64,000 bases of DNA from Pelecanus crispus (lineage: Eukaryota; Chordata; Aves; Pelecaniformes; Pelecanidae), in contig NC_134652.1 of NCBI RefSeq assembly GCF_030463565.1, forward strand, positions 15,167,397 to 15,231,396. The letters are read 5' to 3'. The notes under the pieces are model-generated. The model saw nothing but the letters and a program-made list of their open reading frames with translations. It was not told the DNA's origin and did not search any database. Below are positions 1-12,742 of the stretch, one piece after another. Both the position numbers and the translations under genes were made by a program. How positions within the stretch are numbered: position 1 is the stretch's first letter; each line of letters starts with the position of its first letter.

Positions 1-3000
1 TGTTTGCTTTGTGTTTAATACAGATTTAGTGCAGTAAGAAGATAAGGTTCAAGAGACGAGTGAAATGCGCAGCTGAACTCTCTTTAAATGGAGGGTCACT
101 GCGATGGCCATGTATAATTATCATTTATGTTCTGAATATTGCTATTGCACCCAGCCTTGCTCTGCATTGCCACCAGACTGTGGCACACATGAGCCCAGAG
201 AACCCTTAACACTTCTGCCATAGACGTGAAACAACTAATGAGTCTTACTGAAAGACCATTCAAGCTTGTCTAATACTAGTCTTTGTTGAATTTCTTTTCA
301 GGGAATCATCAGGCATTTATGTGCAATGATTTGTGTTAATGCATGTTAACAGTCACTAACAAATGAAAATTATATCCCTGGCATTTCTGTTTTTACTTTT
401 CTTCAGTGTGGAGTATCATTATTATGAAATTTGTGCTCCATACAAATGGGAGCGGGGGAGGATTCCAGCAGTTGAGAGAGGAGCCTATTAACAGAGGCAT
501 GGGAGTTTTTATGTATTGCATCTATTTCTTTTAAAGTGAGATGATCGGGTTGTCCACATGAATCTTCTAATATGCTGCATGCTCAATAGAGTGCACCAGG
601 TGCCAGCCTGAAAGTTTAGGTACTTTAAAATATACTTGTTCTGCTGTGATAGATACTTGCAGAGAGATGGAGAGAATGTTGCAAGTAGCGCATTCTCATC
701 GCTTTTGCTTGTTTTTTTCTACCTCCTTTTTTTCTGTAACCCTAACTAGTTCCACACAAACAGAAGCAGCAAGGTGATCATATGTTGAATTTTACCTATG
801 TCATCTTTAAGACGCCCTTGCTGAATGAGCCAACAAATACTTATATTTGCTGAGGTTTCAGAAAGTTGCCATAGGTACAGGTTTAATCACTGAACAGGTC
901 AAATTTCATTGTTTTTGAGATAAATGGTAATCCCATCTGAGGAGAAATGCAATATTGATTGGCTGCCCTGCAGCTGCAAAACTCTTGCTGGAGCTGTATC
1001 ACCATCTTTACTGGGTTTTGATTTAGTATAACAACAATGTGTTTGTGTCAAAGCAGCAGTGATCTGCAAAAGAAATATTTTCCAAAGTGGAAAAGAGAGC
1101 TTATATTTTCTAACTGCTTGGTAAAATACTCTGTTTGGAAATGAAATCTTAAAATGTCTGTTTTCTTCTAAGGGAGATGTTAACAGCAGGAAAGTGGGTG
1201 GTGGGGACTTGGCAAAGATTGAGAAAAAATAGTGTGTTCGTGGGAGAGCTGCTTTGGAGCCCATTCCATGTGGTGCTGGGAGGCAACCAGTCGTTCCCAA
1301 ATACCGCGATGTGCTCAGAGCACACTGCTTGCAGCGTGCTTTTCTGTAGCTTGTGGTGGCAGAAGCAGTTACTAAATGATGAACCATTGTGTCCTTTCTT
1401 GCATATACCTGGGACTGAAAGGTAAGAACTCCCTGGGTGAGAAGCCCAACAGCCTTCACAAGAACTTGAAATCTCCTTTTTCTTCCTCATGGGACATGGG
1501 AAAATATTTCACCTATTGGTGGCAATAAAATAGCAGATTATTTATGTGCCACAACATACAGAACAGGAATGGTGGTGGTCTTCCTCTATGTGAGCAGGTA
1601 AGCTGCGTGCAGCGGCACCTGCATTCTCTCTTCTCACTTCTCAGCTCTGTCCATCTAGTGCAATAATTTCTATAAAGTGTTGTGAATGGAAAACCCCATG
1701 CTAATGCTGGGATTTTGAGGGCAGGCAACTAGCAGACTACTACTGAGATCCCCTTCATGAATGCAGGTATAACTGGACTGGTAACAATGCAACCAAGTGT
1801 GTTTCTTTTGAAGACTTTACTTCTATTTGTTTAAAATTTTGCCAAATTGTAAACGTCTGGGCTGAATTTATTGTGTTTGCAGGTTGTTCCAGCTGCAAGT
1901 GGATTGATTTAGTTACCTATGGAGAAGTTCAACCAAAAGGAACAGAAAAAACTTGCTTTACTAACAAGTAGTGAACAGGGGTTTTTTTTTAAAAAAAAAA
2001 AAAAAGTGATGCTTGTTTCATTCTGAGGTGGGTGGGGTTTTTTTTCTTTTTTGCTTTTACAACTTTGCATTTTGGTTGCAAATGAGCCCACAATGAGACT
2101 CGCCTCTGAGGCATTCATAACTTCTGCCCTCTGAATGGGTTTTTCTGGTGTCTAGTAAGAGAAGCTCAACTTTTTAATCAATTAATGTATTTCACCTATA
2201 CCTGCTTGCATGAAACTTGGAGGAATTTGATATCTTTGAGACCTTCAGCTCTCTCAAATGTGGCTGAAGTGAAGCTGATGAGCATTAAAAAAAAAAAAAA
2301 AAAGGATTGGGGAAGTGTCTAGAGGGTAAAGGAGGCATTCAGTCCCAGTATGATCCCATAATCTTTGCTTCCCTAAGAATCTAGCCTGAGAATATTTTGG
2401 CTTGCTGAAACATCTTGGCTTGCTTCAAGCATTGCCAGCCATTCTTACTCATGCAGCTCTCAGGTCTCTTTGCTAGACTAGGAATTTGTTAATGAGGTGC
2501 CTTGTGTCTGAGGTTTGGGGTTTTTTGCATTTCCATTGAAAACTTGCTTAAACTTAATGATGTTCTAAGCCTCAGTGCAAGCTGTATGTTTCAGTCTGAC
2601 TTCAGCTCTTCTGAATGACATCTTCAAACAGCTCGTTCTCACAGACCACACTCGGGCCTGGGCATGTGCGCCATCCAGGAGAATGACCACGTGCGTGTCA
2701 GTGTGTTCACAAGGTTGCTCCGGGTGTAGGGAAGCCAGGAGCCTGTGTCTCCTGGGCTCTCTGGGATGCCGGCAGCCAGCAGCTGCCCCTCAAAGGCAAA
2801 GCAGCTGAGCTGGCCCTGCCGTAATAGGAATGGACCCTGGTGCCCTCGTTGTTTCAGAGCTGATGCTTACGGCACCCGAAGAGCTTTGCTCCCACCTAGG
2901 TGACAAGCAGCAAGTGGATGTGTGCCTGGGGCTCTGGAATTGCACTCTGAAATTTTCTGGGTATTTCCCTTCCATCTAAGCAGGTATGTCTGTGGTTAGC

Positions 3001-6000
3001 ATGAACACTGCTCCCTCTTTGTGTTACGGTGGGCCCAGCCGAGCTTCAGCAGGGCAGTCAATTCCGGGCAGCAGTGTCCGTGGCGGTACACTCTGCTTTA
3101 ACAAGGATATAATCATTTATCACAGAGCTGCAGGTTCCTCTCTGTTTTAGCTGGGTGAATTGGAGGGGTTTGGATGAAGACCCCTGCACAGGCTGTACTG
3201 CCCTGCTGCAGGAGTGCATACCCCATCCCCACAATTGCAGACCCCAGCTCTGCAGCCCTTCTGGCTCAGCTGGAATCTGCTGGGGCAGAACAGGGTCGAT
3301 GAGCGCTCTCACCCCACCCCTCGCAGCGCCCCGTTTGCATGTTACGCTGCATTTGCCAAGTGATCCTTATTCCCATAGGCCTGCGAAGACTTGCATGAAT
3401 GAGCTTACATTGCTCGTGCTATTTTTGGTATACACTTTACTTTAAAGTGTCAGGCCCCGCTGATGACATTTGATCATTCAGATGTATCTGTTCGGCTGCT
3501 GGCGTTAGGGCTCTGCGTGGGTCACTCACTTGGGGAAGAAGTTCTTCTTGAGGAGGTCTCTGTGCTAAGAGCTGGCAAGAAGGCAGCTGGATGGATCCAG
3601 CCAAAGGTGCTGGAAGAGACTTTGCTCTGAATTGCCTATTGATTCCTTCTTGCTGAATGACGGAGTTCTTCTCCAGTCTGAAAAAGGAGATGTTTGCATT
3701 CCTGCCAAAGGAAAATGTTTGGGTTTTTTTCTCTTTGGCTGCTTTTTCTTTGGCTTACTCTTTAATGAATTCCAGCATTTGGACAAGCGTCATTAGTAAA
3801 ACTCCTCTGTGTGCAGTGGCTGTCTCAGTTTTTAAGGAGCTGTACATCTCGGCACAGACTGTTATTGCAGGAAGCTCTGGTGGAGCTGAAGGACCCTTGG
3901 TTCCAGGATCACCATGGGAACAAGGCTCTTCCACCACTGGAGCAGCAGGAGCGTGACCCAGGCCCACCCCAGCCAACATCCCAGGCTACATAGACTGTCC
4001 CGTCTCACCTACGTGGCAATGAAATGAGCAGAGCTGGGCAGCCCCAAAGCACAGCTGCACGGTGCACAGGCCAGCATATCCATCTAGGAAAAAAAAAAAA
4101 AAAAACCAACCGACCAGCCCTGTGGTGGGAGCTTGCACCCCTGTGTGGAGGCTGGAGTTCTCCCCAGCATAAAGATGAAGGCAACACAGCATCATGGAGA
4201 AATGGCTGCTCTCTGCTTCTTCACGAGCTGGTGGTGCAGTCGGTGTCCACAGCTTCTCTTTTATCCGAGAGGTCGAGGTTCTGCAGAGGTATAAATCTTT
4301 AAGCATCTGCAGTGTGACTCACTCCGTTCCTCTGGTGTTTAACCCAGTAAGAAAGATGGGACCACAAAGGAGGATTTATTGCCTTGTTCCAGCGTAGTAC
4401 TTTGCAGGAGAAGCCTTCTGGTGCATATAAGCTGGCAGGTGAAAGGAGTCACCCTGAAGAAAAGAGAGCAATGGAAAAGGAGGTCTGGATGGAGATAGCT
4501 GGAGGTCAGTGTTGGTAACATGCTGAGCTGGGCTCATCTGTCTCTGCTGTTTTCGTTCTCCTCCTAAAGACAAGGAGAGTGAGGGCGTGGGTCTCCCTTA
4601 GGGTGAGAAGTGCGGGCACAAGCCCTCCTGGCCACGTCAGCACGCGTTCAGCGGGGAGCTCAGCCCTCTTGCCCGGTGGCGGCAGCCAGCTGGGGGGCCC
4701 AGAGGGGTTGAGCAGATGGGGCTCAGCGCGCCTCGGTTGGGCATTAGGGAGTCCCTTCTCTGATCCTGCAGCCAAAATGTGAGCACCGGGAAATGGCCAG
4801 AGCAAGCTGTCCTCAGGGGCTGTGTCTGCACTGGGGCCCTTGGCTGCCTTCTCCATGTGTGCCTGCGGGGTCACCGCTCTCCTGCTCCCAGGTGCGTTTG
4901 GGCAAGTGCTGCTGGGAGAGACTGGGATGGGGGATGAATCTCCTGCAAAGGCTCCTTCCTGGGACTAGACTTTGAGATGGGACCTACCAAAGGGCCGATG
5001 GAGGCTTGCAGGATGGGGTTTGAAAGGGTTGGGTTTTCTGGGTTTCATGGTCAGCAGCTCTCCCTGCTCCCCCTGGTTCTGTGCTTGCAGAAGATGTCAC
5101 TGGAGGACCAGCTCCCCTCCATGGTCCCCACAGCACAGGCATTGCGGCCAGAAGCCAGACATGAGTAACTGGGAGCCTGCTGCAGCGCTGGGGGCAGCCT
5201 TGGTTGCCCAGTTGGGCTCTGCCCTTCAGGAAAGCGGCACGTCCCCCTCCTGCAAGGGCTCTCACCCTCAGTGCTGGGAGAGCATTTGTGGGGTTGGTCA
5301 CTTGCTGCGATCGGGGTAATTAAAGTTTGGCAGCTCAGACCCTGTAAGATTACAGGGACAGAGCCCAGCAAGAGGGGCTGTCAAAACCATAATGTAATCT
5401 AAACTCAAGTTTGGTCCTTTCTGGTGTATCCTAAATGCCCAGGTCCTTTCCCTGCCTGCTGCCCGCCTCCCACTTCTGGAGCTTAACACCATGAGACAGC
5501 ACCAAAATGCTGCAGAGCTCCAGAAATGCAGGAAATCTCTAGAGCCAGCCTTTGCAAAGAGCTAATTCTGGTCAGAAGCCAGTTTCCAAAATAGCACCTC
5601 ATCCTTCGCCTGACTCCTTTGTCCTCCTCCATGACTGCAGCAGATGCCGAGGGCTGCATCCATATCACCAAAGTAAAATTCCCAGCTTTGTTGCTAGCAT
5701 CCAGCCAGGTGAGCAAGCAGGAATCCCAGTGGAGGTTTGTGCCGGGAATAAAGGACAGGTCAGGCTGCTTATACTCAAGGGACAGAAAGAAAGCAGCGCT
5801 GGAGGCTATTTGAGGTTCAGAATATATTACACTAGCTGCATAATCCCATCTGCCTTTTATTTCCCCTTATGGTTTGGGAGAAATACTGTGTTTTCATTTC
5901 CTAACTGACAGCTGAGCCAGGAGGTGTTTGGAGGTCGGTCCTTGCTTTACGTGCCAGCGCTGTGGACTTAACTCTGTGGGTGCTCCCCTGCCTCCCCCAG

Positions 6001-7039
6001 CTCTGCCTGGGCGCCCCAAGTTGCTCCGCGCTGTTTTGCTGGGGGCTGCTGGTGCCAGTGGGATGCGCTGCCCAGCCACGCCCTGAGCCCCCTCCCCTGC
6101 CTCCGAAAGGTGCCCCTCGCTTCGCCCACCCGCAGGGCTGCCCTCCCTGGGGCTGCATCACCCCATGGTGAGCGGCCTCGCCAGGGAATCGTCGCCGAGG
6201 TTGTCGGTGTGGCAGGGTCAAGGGAAGCAGCCATGCTGCTCCTGGCCTTCAGCGCTGGCGGAAAAGCCTGTGACTGTCACACCGTGTGCCTGGGGCTCTG
6301 GGGCAGACTGCCGCGACGTGGCACGAGAAGGCAGAAACGGGACGGCAATAGGAGAGCGGGCTGCCGGCAGGGCCACCCCGGGGGAAGCCTGCCCGTGCTC
6401 TTCCCACGCCCCACTGCCCTCCCGCGTGCCCCTCTGCAGGCACACCTCCGGTAGAGTGTGGGCATCTTCCAAATATAAGCCAGTGCTGGTCACGCCAGCT
6501 CTGTGGGCACCTTTGACTGCTGGGTTTACTTGGGAGGTGGGTGCACCCTCGCTTCTTCCATCTGCTATTGTGTAAATCACTTTATCTTCACTTGTGAAGG
6601 CAAAAACAGAGGCTGTTTTTAACCCCTGAGCATGCAGGCAGGGTGGAGGAGAAATAGCAGGTATCTTTGGACCTAACTGTCAGGCGTGTGATGCAAATCA
6701 AAGCCTCAGAGTCCATTTTCTGGGCAAATGAGGGTGTACTCGGCCATGGAAGACCTTGTTCCCTTGGTCGCTGGCCATGAACTCTTCTACAAAGCGGGGC
6801 CACCGCTACAGGCACCTGGGGGTGAGACCCAGACATGCCCCACTGCCGTCGGTGGGACCAGCCTTGCCTTGCAGCCCCAGCAGCAGAGTTTGGCAGCTGC
6901 ACCCCAACAACCAAGCTCTTTGCAGGGGTCCGGAGGGACTGCTGGGGACTGAACCAGCTGCGGGCCAGACACTGAGGTTTGTTCCCGAGACGAAGCGGCA
7001 GCAAAGAAGACAAAACAGCTCAGTTTGATCCACATAACT
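1..7039. other. Non-coding flank beyond the 3' end of INA
   Basis: No exon of a known gene is recognised on either strand. Reading frames here are short, and none shows a domain or a convincing pair of splice sites. In the conserved vertebrate order the next gene should be PCGF6, converging on INA. I looked for its conserved C-terminal RAWUL segment and did not find it, so it probably lies to the left of the window. The stretch includes an abutting T9/A15 tract at about 1,982-2,005, an A-run near 2,287-2,304 and an A-run near 4,088-4,104. From about 5,900 to 6,450 the sequence becomes GC-rich with scattered CpG. Confidence 0.5.
1982..2005. repeat. Abutting oligo-T / oligo-A tract
   Basis: A run of about nine T is followed directly by about fifteen A. 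The two arms are complementary and could fold back. It is simple sequence with no gene attached. Confidence 0.8.
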
Positions 7040-8201
7040 ATTTCTTTCTTTTTAATTATTAACTTGTGCCTTACAATAGAAGAGGAAAGAGTGTGAGCAA
7101 ACGATTTGCTGGTTCCAGGAACTACTCTGGCACCACCGCGAGGGCAGTAAGGTCTCGTGATGATAACCTTGCCAGGGCGCTGACACACAATACACACACA
7201 GGCGGAGTCTCCGGCTCTTGCAGAAGCGATCGCTGGCAATTTTAAGGCATTGAAGGAAACCTATGGTTGTAAATCCTATATCAAATTTGGCACACGTTGG
7301 AACAGTTAGAGCGGAGACAAGGATGCTTTGCAGGCTGGTGTTTGGGAGTCCTGCAGCTTCCCAGCGCCGGCTGGGGCACAATGCTAATGTGAGCGCAGGG
7401 TTTTCATGTGACCACTGTGCAGCTGAACAAGGGGCCCTGCAGACCCCAACATTTCAGAGCCAGCGACACCAGGCGAGGTGCCGTGCCCCGTGGCGTGGTG
7501 GTGCCGCCTTCACCTCTGATGCACCAGTTCCCTGCCCTATGCCTTCTGCTAGCGAACCCCATGTGCCTGGCTGGACTAATGCTGCTGAAAACCAGACAGA
7601 GTTGTCAGGATGAAAAAAAAAAAAAGGAACATTCCTTACAGTTTAAAATGTAAGTGGCTCATAGACCAGGCGTCAGGTGTGGTTACAGTCCAGTATGGCT
7701 ATTTCTGTGCTTCTGGGATTAAAAGTGGATGGCTACAGCTTGAGGAGTGGGGAAGAGTTTAGCTATACATGGATTTGGATAGTAGCTGAAGGTCTGTAGC
7801 CTTGAAACTAGTTGTCGCAAACATGTTGATTCCCTCATCCTCCCTCCCCAGGGAGCTGCGTGAGCAGCAGCCCCAGCCGGCTCCCCCTCGCCTGCAGCGG
7901 GAGGAGGGAGGGAGGGATGGTGGGTGCTACGAGTCCACTGTGCCACCACAACAACGACCAACATGCATCTAGCTACCTGCCTGCGCCTCCGCCCCATTTA
8001 AAAGGGAGCAATGTGCCAAGCTCGGTCTCCGCAGGGCGGGACCCGTGAGGAAGCCGGCCCCGGGTTGGTATCCCCAGGGAGTTCCATGTTTCTAAGGGGG
8101 GCTTCCCACGAGTCCAGCACGGCTTCGTGCCTGGAGGGGCAATTTAAAGGCCGAGTGGAGACTGTTCCCCCTCAAATGCAAAATGGACGGGGTCCTGACA
8201 G
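7040..8201 (-). other. INA: Probable INA 3' untranslated region
   Basis: This runs downstream of the INA stop codon (complement of 8,202-8,204) on the minus strand. The first recognisable polyadenylation hexamer going downstream is ATTAAA at 7,051-7,056. That would give a 3' UTR of about 1.15 kb, shorter than the roughly 1.6-1.7 kb I recall for mammals. No AATAAA was seen between the stop and this point. A further candidate AATAAA lies at 5,856-5,861, so the true end could be more distal. The boundary is inferred. Confidence 0.4.
7051..7056 (-). terminator. INA: Candidate poly(A) signal of INA (ATTAAA)
   Basis: The plus strand reads TTTAAT, which is ATTAAA on the INA strand. It sits in an A/T-rich patch about 1.15 kb after the stop codon. 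It is the commonest variant of the canonical hexamer and the first one met after the coding region. The alternative is AATAAA at 5,856-5,861 on the same strand. Confidence 0.35.
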
Positions 8202-8472
8202 TTACATTTTTGCATTTGCAACAATTCCTTCATGCAGATTTAACCTCCCCCTTTTCTTGGCAGAGGTTATGGTCCCCTCAATCATCTCAGCCCTGCTGGA
8301 TGATATTTTAGAGGTCGCTTTAATAACCTCTCCTTGGTCCTCCTTGAAGGACAGAGTAGAGGAACTAAAGCCTCTTGGCTGGAAGGAGTAAGTGGGGTTG
8401 GCGAGGGGACTGAGTGCTGAAAGGCCGACGCTTCCCGTGCTGAAGAGGGTCTCCTCTCCCTCCAGCAGCTTC
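8202..8472 (-). CDS. INA: Alpha-internexin, coding exon 3 (end of rod and tail)
   Basis: This is the last exon, residues 352 (split codon) to 441, stop TAA at 8,204-8,202. It follows a clean acceptor (TTGCAG) at 8,478-8,473. Exon 2 ends in AG, and the first G of this exon completes arginine, giving the helix-termination motif AAYRKLLEGEE that closes every intermediate filament rod. The tail then reads LFSTGSVGLSALSPLANPTY and continues with a short lysine-containing stretch. The last 37 residues align without a gap to the end of mammalian INA and stop at the same place; TSKI pairs with TSQI, and IEGTITSAKK with LEETVISTKK. The glutamate run of the mammalian tail is largely missing. The arginine that usually follows GEET is leucine here. 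The exon contains no in-frame initiator, so simple reading-frame surveys miss it. Confidence 0.9.
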
Positions 8473-9040
8473 CTGCAAGCACATCACAAGGAAAGACGTT
8501 AGTCTGGGGACATCTCGCGCAAAACATCTGCAAAGCCTGAGGGCGTGCTGTGACCTGCGAGCAAGTCTGAGCGCTCCAGGCCATCACCCCAGCCTGCAGT
8601 GGACACCAGCTCAGGTCACGCTGCACCATGAAACTGGTTCAAAATCACATGCTTTTGTCATTTTTGGAGCACTTGCAATACAGGGTATGTGAGACCCTCC
8701 AGAAACCCCAGGAAAATCAAACCCAAAACCAGAGGGACCTGCCTTTTACATCTACTTTGAGTTTCCAAGAGAGACAAGTTTCCACCCCAAATGTTCCCTT
8801 TAAGAACCACTGCTTCTGGGACGGCTGGGGGATGTGGCTCACGCCTGCCAGATCAAGGCATGACACGGAGCCATGGCTGCTCCCTGGGCAGCAGCACGGC
8901 AGGTCTGGGCAGGGGAGATGAGCAACACGATGGTGTCGCTCCTTGAGTGTGCACCCACATATTTTCTGGGGCCTTGAAAACACCCCAGCCTGGCAGGGTT
9001 GGGAGGCATCTGGGCGGAGCAGTGTCAGCGCAGCCTTTAC
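8473..9040 (-). other. INA: INA intron 2
   Basis: A 568-base intron with donor GTAAAG (complement of 9,040 downward) and acceptor TTGCAG before 8,472. It interrupts the arginine codon of the AAYR|KLLEGEE motif (AG/G). As I recall, other neuronal class IV genes are split at or near this point. No other feature was seen in it. Confidence 0.85.
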
Positions 9041-9165
9041 CTGTAGGCAGCTATCTCGATATCAAGCGCCATCTTGACGTTAAGCAGGTCTTGGTACTCC
9101 CTCAAGTGCCGAGCCATCTCGGTTTTGGTGTTTCGCAGGTCATCCTCCAGCTGCCCAATGGTGTC
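9041..9165 (-). CDS. INA: Alpha-internexin, coding exon 2 (end of coil 2)
   Basis: A 125-base exon covering residues 311-352 (last codon split). It begins with [20 protein letters not shown] and ends [15 protein letters not shown], nearly identical to mammalian INA and the most conserved part of the protein. The length equals the usual exon 2 of this gene. The acceptor is CTTTGCAG before 9,165 and the donor is AG|GTAAAG at 9,041/9,040. The exon 1 junction is [10 protein letters not shown], matching the mammalian GYQ|DSIGQLE. The segment encodes the C-terminal part of coil 2B, needed for dimer and tetramer packing. Codon use is ordinary here, unlike the extremely GC-rich exon 1. Confidence 0.95.
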
Positions 9166-9968
9166 CTGCAAAGGCAAGGGCACTTGGGGACATGTTTCGG
9201 AGCAGGGACCTCTCCTGCAACTTTTCGGCTCTGCCCGTTGCGGAAACAGGGAAGCTGCAATGGGGAGTTGGTCCACGATGGCACATCCCGCCAGGAGTCT
9301 GGGATCATGAAATCTCACGCTAACTGGGATGGAGAAGCTGGCAGAGCACTGGGCATGGATTGTGAGTGTGTGCAGAGGGGGGAGGCCTTAAACATTGATG
9401 GATTTATACAGTTTCCCATCGGCAGCAGGGTCCGTGGGATGGTGGTGGAGCCCCCGCTCCTGCGGGGGATGAGGCAGGCTGCTGCAGAGGAGAGGGAAGG
9501 GAAGGGCAGGCTGCAGGGGAGGGAAGGGAAGTTTTGGGCTTAAATATCGCCATGTGGCTCAGCCGGACAAGCGAGAGCACCCAGCATTGCAGCAGCCAAC
9601 AGCTGGAGCGGCTGCACGGAGGAGGGCTGCAGTCTGCATCTGGGGAGCGTAGGAAGGGTTGGGACATGTGGTGGAAGGGGAGCTGGTGCTGCTGGGACGG
9701 GAAGGAATAGCTGGCTCCAGGATGGGAAGGCCGACACCTTCCCCGGAAAATGTCTTGGAGCCCCAGGCTGGGGGGCTCCGAACACAGGGATTTGGGGGGG
9801 GTACAGAGTCAGAGCCCTGTCCTGTGAGAGCCAGGGTGCTCAGCTGGACAACACCACCCTTCTAGCATCCCTCCCATCAGCTTTGCCCTGCCATGGCTGC
9901 TACATCCAGTTCTACCTGCAATGTGGAGGAGTCCAAGGCCAGATCTCCTGCTAACAAAGGGGATGAAT

Positions 9969-10054
9969 CTTTTTTTTTCTTTTTTTTTCCTTTTCTCCTT
10001 TTTTTTCTTTTTTTTTCTTTTTTCTTTTTTTTTCCTTTTTTTTTTTTTTTTTTC
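9969..10054. repeat. 86-base homopyrimidine tract in INA intron 1
   Basis: An uninterrupted run of T with single or double C on the plus strand, ending in CAG. On the INA strand it is A/G only. Simple sequence of this kind can adopt triplex (H-DNA) structures and is usually variable in length. It gives a long false lysine-rich reading frame on the minus strand. Confidence 0.9.
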
Positions 10055-12742
10055 AGAAAACAAGCAGACGTGGTTTTCTCCCACATGCACCCAGGTATCT
10101 AAGCAGCACCCTGAAAGCAGTGAAACCCACTCCTCTAGGGATCTTCCCAATCAGATGGTTTCCTGCTGCTGGCCGTCCCGCTGTGCCACCAGAGGAGCGT
10201 GATTTGGAGCAGGAATGAGTAAGCAATTTGCATTTAAGTGACAGTACAGCCCTGCCTGCAAAGCCCTGCAATGGCCACTGCCCACGTCTGCTCTCCTACA
10301 CCCCCTCCCACAGCCGGGCCTTTGCAATTGCTTCCAGCTCCTCTGTTCCAGTGAATGAGCTTTGTCCCGCCACAACATCCCCATCCTCTCCCTGTCCTCA
10401 TCCCCATCCTGTTCCCTCTTTTGTGTCCTGCATAACCTTCCTTGTGCACAGCACACAGACAGCCACGAGATGTGGAGCTGCCCAAGGAGCTGGGAGCTGC
10501 ACTGAGCCTGACACGAGCCCAGTCTGAGCTGAGACCCTCAGAGAAGCAGTGCCAGCTCCTCCTGAATGTGGCATGGGGCAACTCATAGTCAAGTTAGCTG
10601 GACATATCCCACCTTGCGGGACATTTATGGGCCATGCTTGGGGCCTCTGCTTTGACCTGTGCTGCCCTGACCATCTCCTGCAGCTCTTTTGCTGCAGGGA
10701 GCTGTGCCTCTGAGGTGGGACTGGGCAATGGGAAGGGGTTCAAGGAGACCATTGGGACATCAGCTGAAAAGCTCCAGGATGTGCATGGATGCCGTTGCAC
10801 TGCAGATTAAAAATCTCTGCTCCGATGCAGCCAGACTGCTGCTGCACCAAGCTGTGACAGGAGGGAGGGACTCGGAGTGACCCTACCCCAGGACAGCCCC
10901 ACTCTTGCTGCTCTGACCCTCCACACCTACAGCCCCCTTCCCTCTGCTTGCAGCTCACGTGAACAAAATGCTCTTTAAAAATGGGTTATCTTTGTTACCC
11001 TGTCTGTACCTCTCTTCCACACCCCAGCTCTACCAGCTGGCTGAATAAAACCCGCTCCCCACACCACTGCAAACCTTTCCCCTAATGGAAAGCTCTCACA
11101 TATTGGTTCAGATTGAACTGGATAGCCTACAAATATAAAGACATGTCCCTGCTTTAGCAGTCTATAGGAACATTTTAAAAGCTCAAAAATAGGAATATTC
11201 TCTTTTAAGACAGACTTCTGTCCTTTTCCACTGGTTGCAGCCAGGGAAATTATTTAGCTGCTACACATGTACATTGTCCAAAAGACTCCTAAGTATTACC
11301 ACACTTAAAGCAGATCCTGAGCGTCATGTAGGGAAAAGCTGCTGTGCTGTCGCTAAAGCAATTTCAGTTATGGTGCTGTTTAATCCAGTTGCACTATTTT
11401 TCTTTTTCCCCAATTGATAGGTTATTCCCAGAATCCTTCTTTTCACATGGCATTGAGACTATTTAAGAAGATTATTGTGTGTAATCTTTCCACCCACTAC
11501 AGGAAATATTGTACCTTGCCTATTTCCGCAATATTTGTTGAAGAAGACCTCAACTATTCAGCAAGACTGCAAGCAGCTTGGAGCCTGGCAAAATTTGGCT
11601 TTGAAAATGACAAGGCATTACTTGGGTGTGAAATAACAACGTCCTTCAGGTATGACGTAAGGCAGTTGCTTTAGTATTTAGAAGGAAAGGGCTTGATTTA
11701 GAAACCACAGATTGTTTGACAGCCACGTAATAGAACAATCTCAGGATTTACTTTATTTATAAATCATGAACGCTTCCCTGTTGCAAGAAAATGCGGTAAT
11801 ACTGTGGTAATGGAATGAGAGATATGGAGCACTTAGTGCCCACCCCACGTGAGTCTTTCCATGGACATAAGAGATGCTGGGATCTGGCTGCAAATTCAGC
11901 CTTAATGTTTGCAGAGCTCTGAGTTCTGCAGTGCTGGTGCCAAGAGCCAGGCCACAGGGCGAGGGGCCAAGCCTGGGCAGACGGCTTCGAGGAATTACCC
12001 ACAATGATGGAGAGCGCGTGGGCAATTCTGGAGCTGACCCTTTAGGGACAGGGCAGGGATGGGGCGACGTCCCAAACGGCGCTGCCATATGCAGGGACAC
12101 CTTTGTCCCCTGCGGGAAGCGGGTCTCGGAGGGAGTTGGCCCTGCTGTCCTCCCCAAAAACCACCTTCTGGGGTTCTGCCTGTGGGTAAAGGGTGAAAGC
12201 AGCAGGCAGTGCCGCGGTGGGGCAGGACCCGCCATGCAGGGCACAGAGGCCCTATGCCAGGGGGAGGAAGGCTGCAGGGTGCCCTGCACTGCGCGGTGCT
12301 GCGGGGGCACTGCCCCTGCACGGCTGGGCGCTGCGCAAGGCAGAGGGGGTTGGTGCTGCACGGCGCTGGTGGCTGGAGCGGGGGTGTTGCACGCAGTGTC
12401 CCACGCACCGCACGGGATAGCGGGGGCGACGAGCGCTGCGGGGGGCACCGCACCGTGCCAGGGCGTCCAGCGCCGCACGATGCTGCGGGGTGGGGGGGCT
12501 GCTGCAGGGGATGGAGCTGCGCCGCAGGATCTTGCATGCGGTGCAGATGCTCAGCGCTGCAGAGGACCAGGGGAGCGGGCGTGCGGGGTCAGAGGTGGCG
12601 GTGCCGCACGGCGCCGGGGGGATCGCGTGGGCCGAAGGTGCCCGGTGGCAGGCAGTGCTGGGGGCTGGCTGGGACGGGGGCGCCGAGCGCTGGGGCCGGT
12701 TGCGCGGGAGGGGGATGCTCGGCGCTGCACAGGACCTGCCCG

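Noticed and set aside
1-7039. 3' end of PCGF6, expected next to INA
   Set aside because: No RAWUL-domain codons or splice sites were recognised; it probably lies left of the window.
9809-10150. Lysine-rich minus-strand frame
   Set aside because: Translation of the homopurine tract in INA intron 1.
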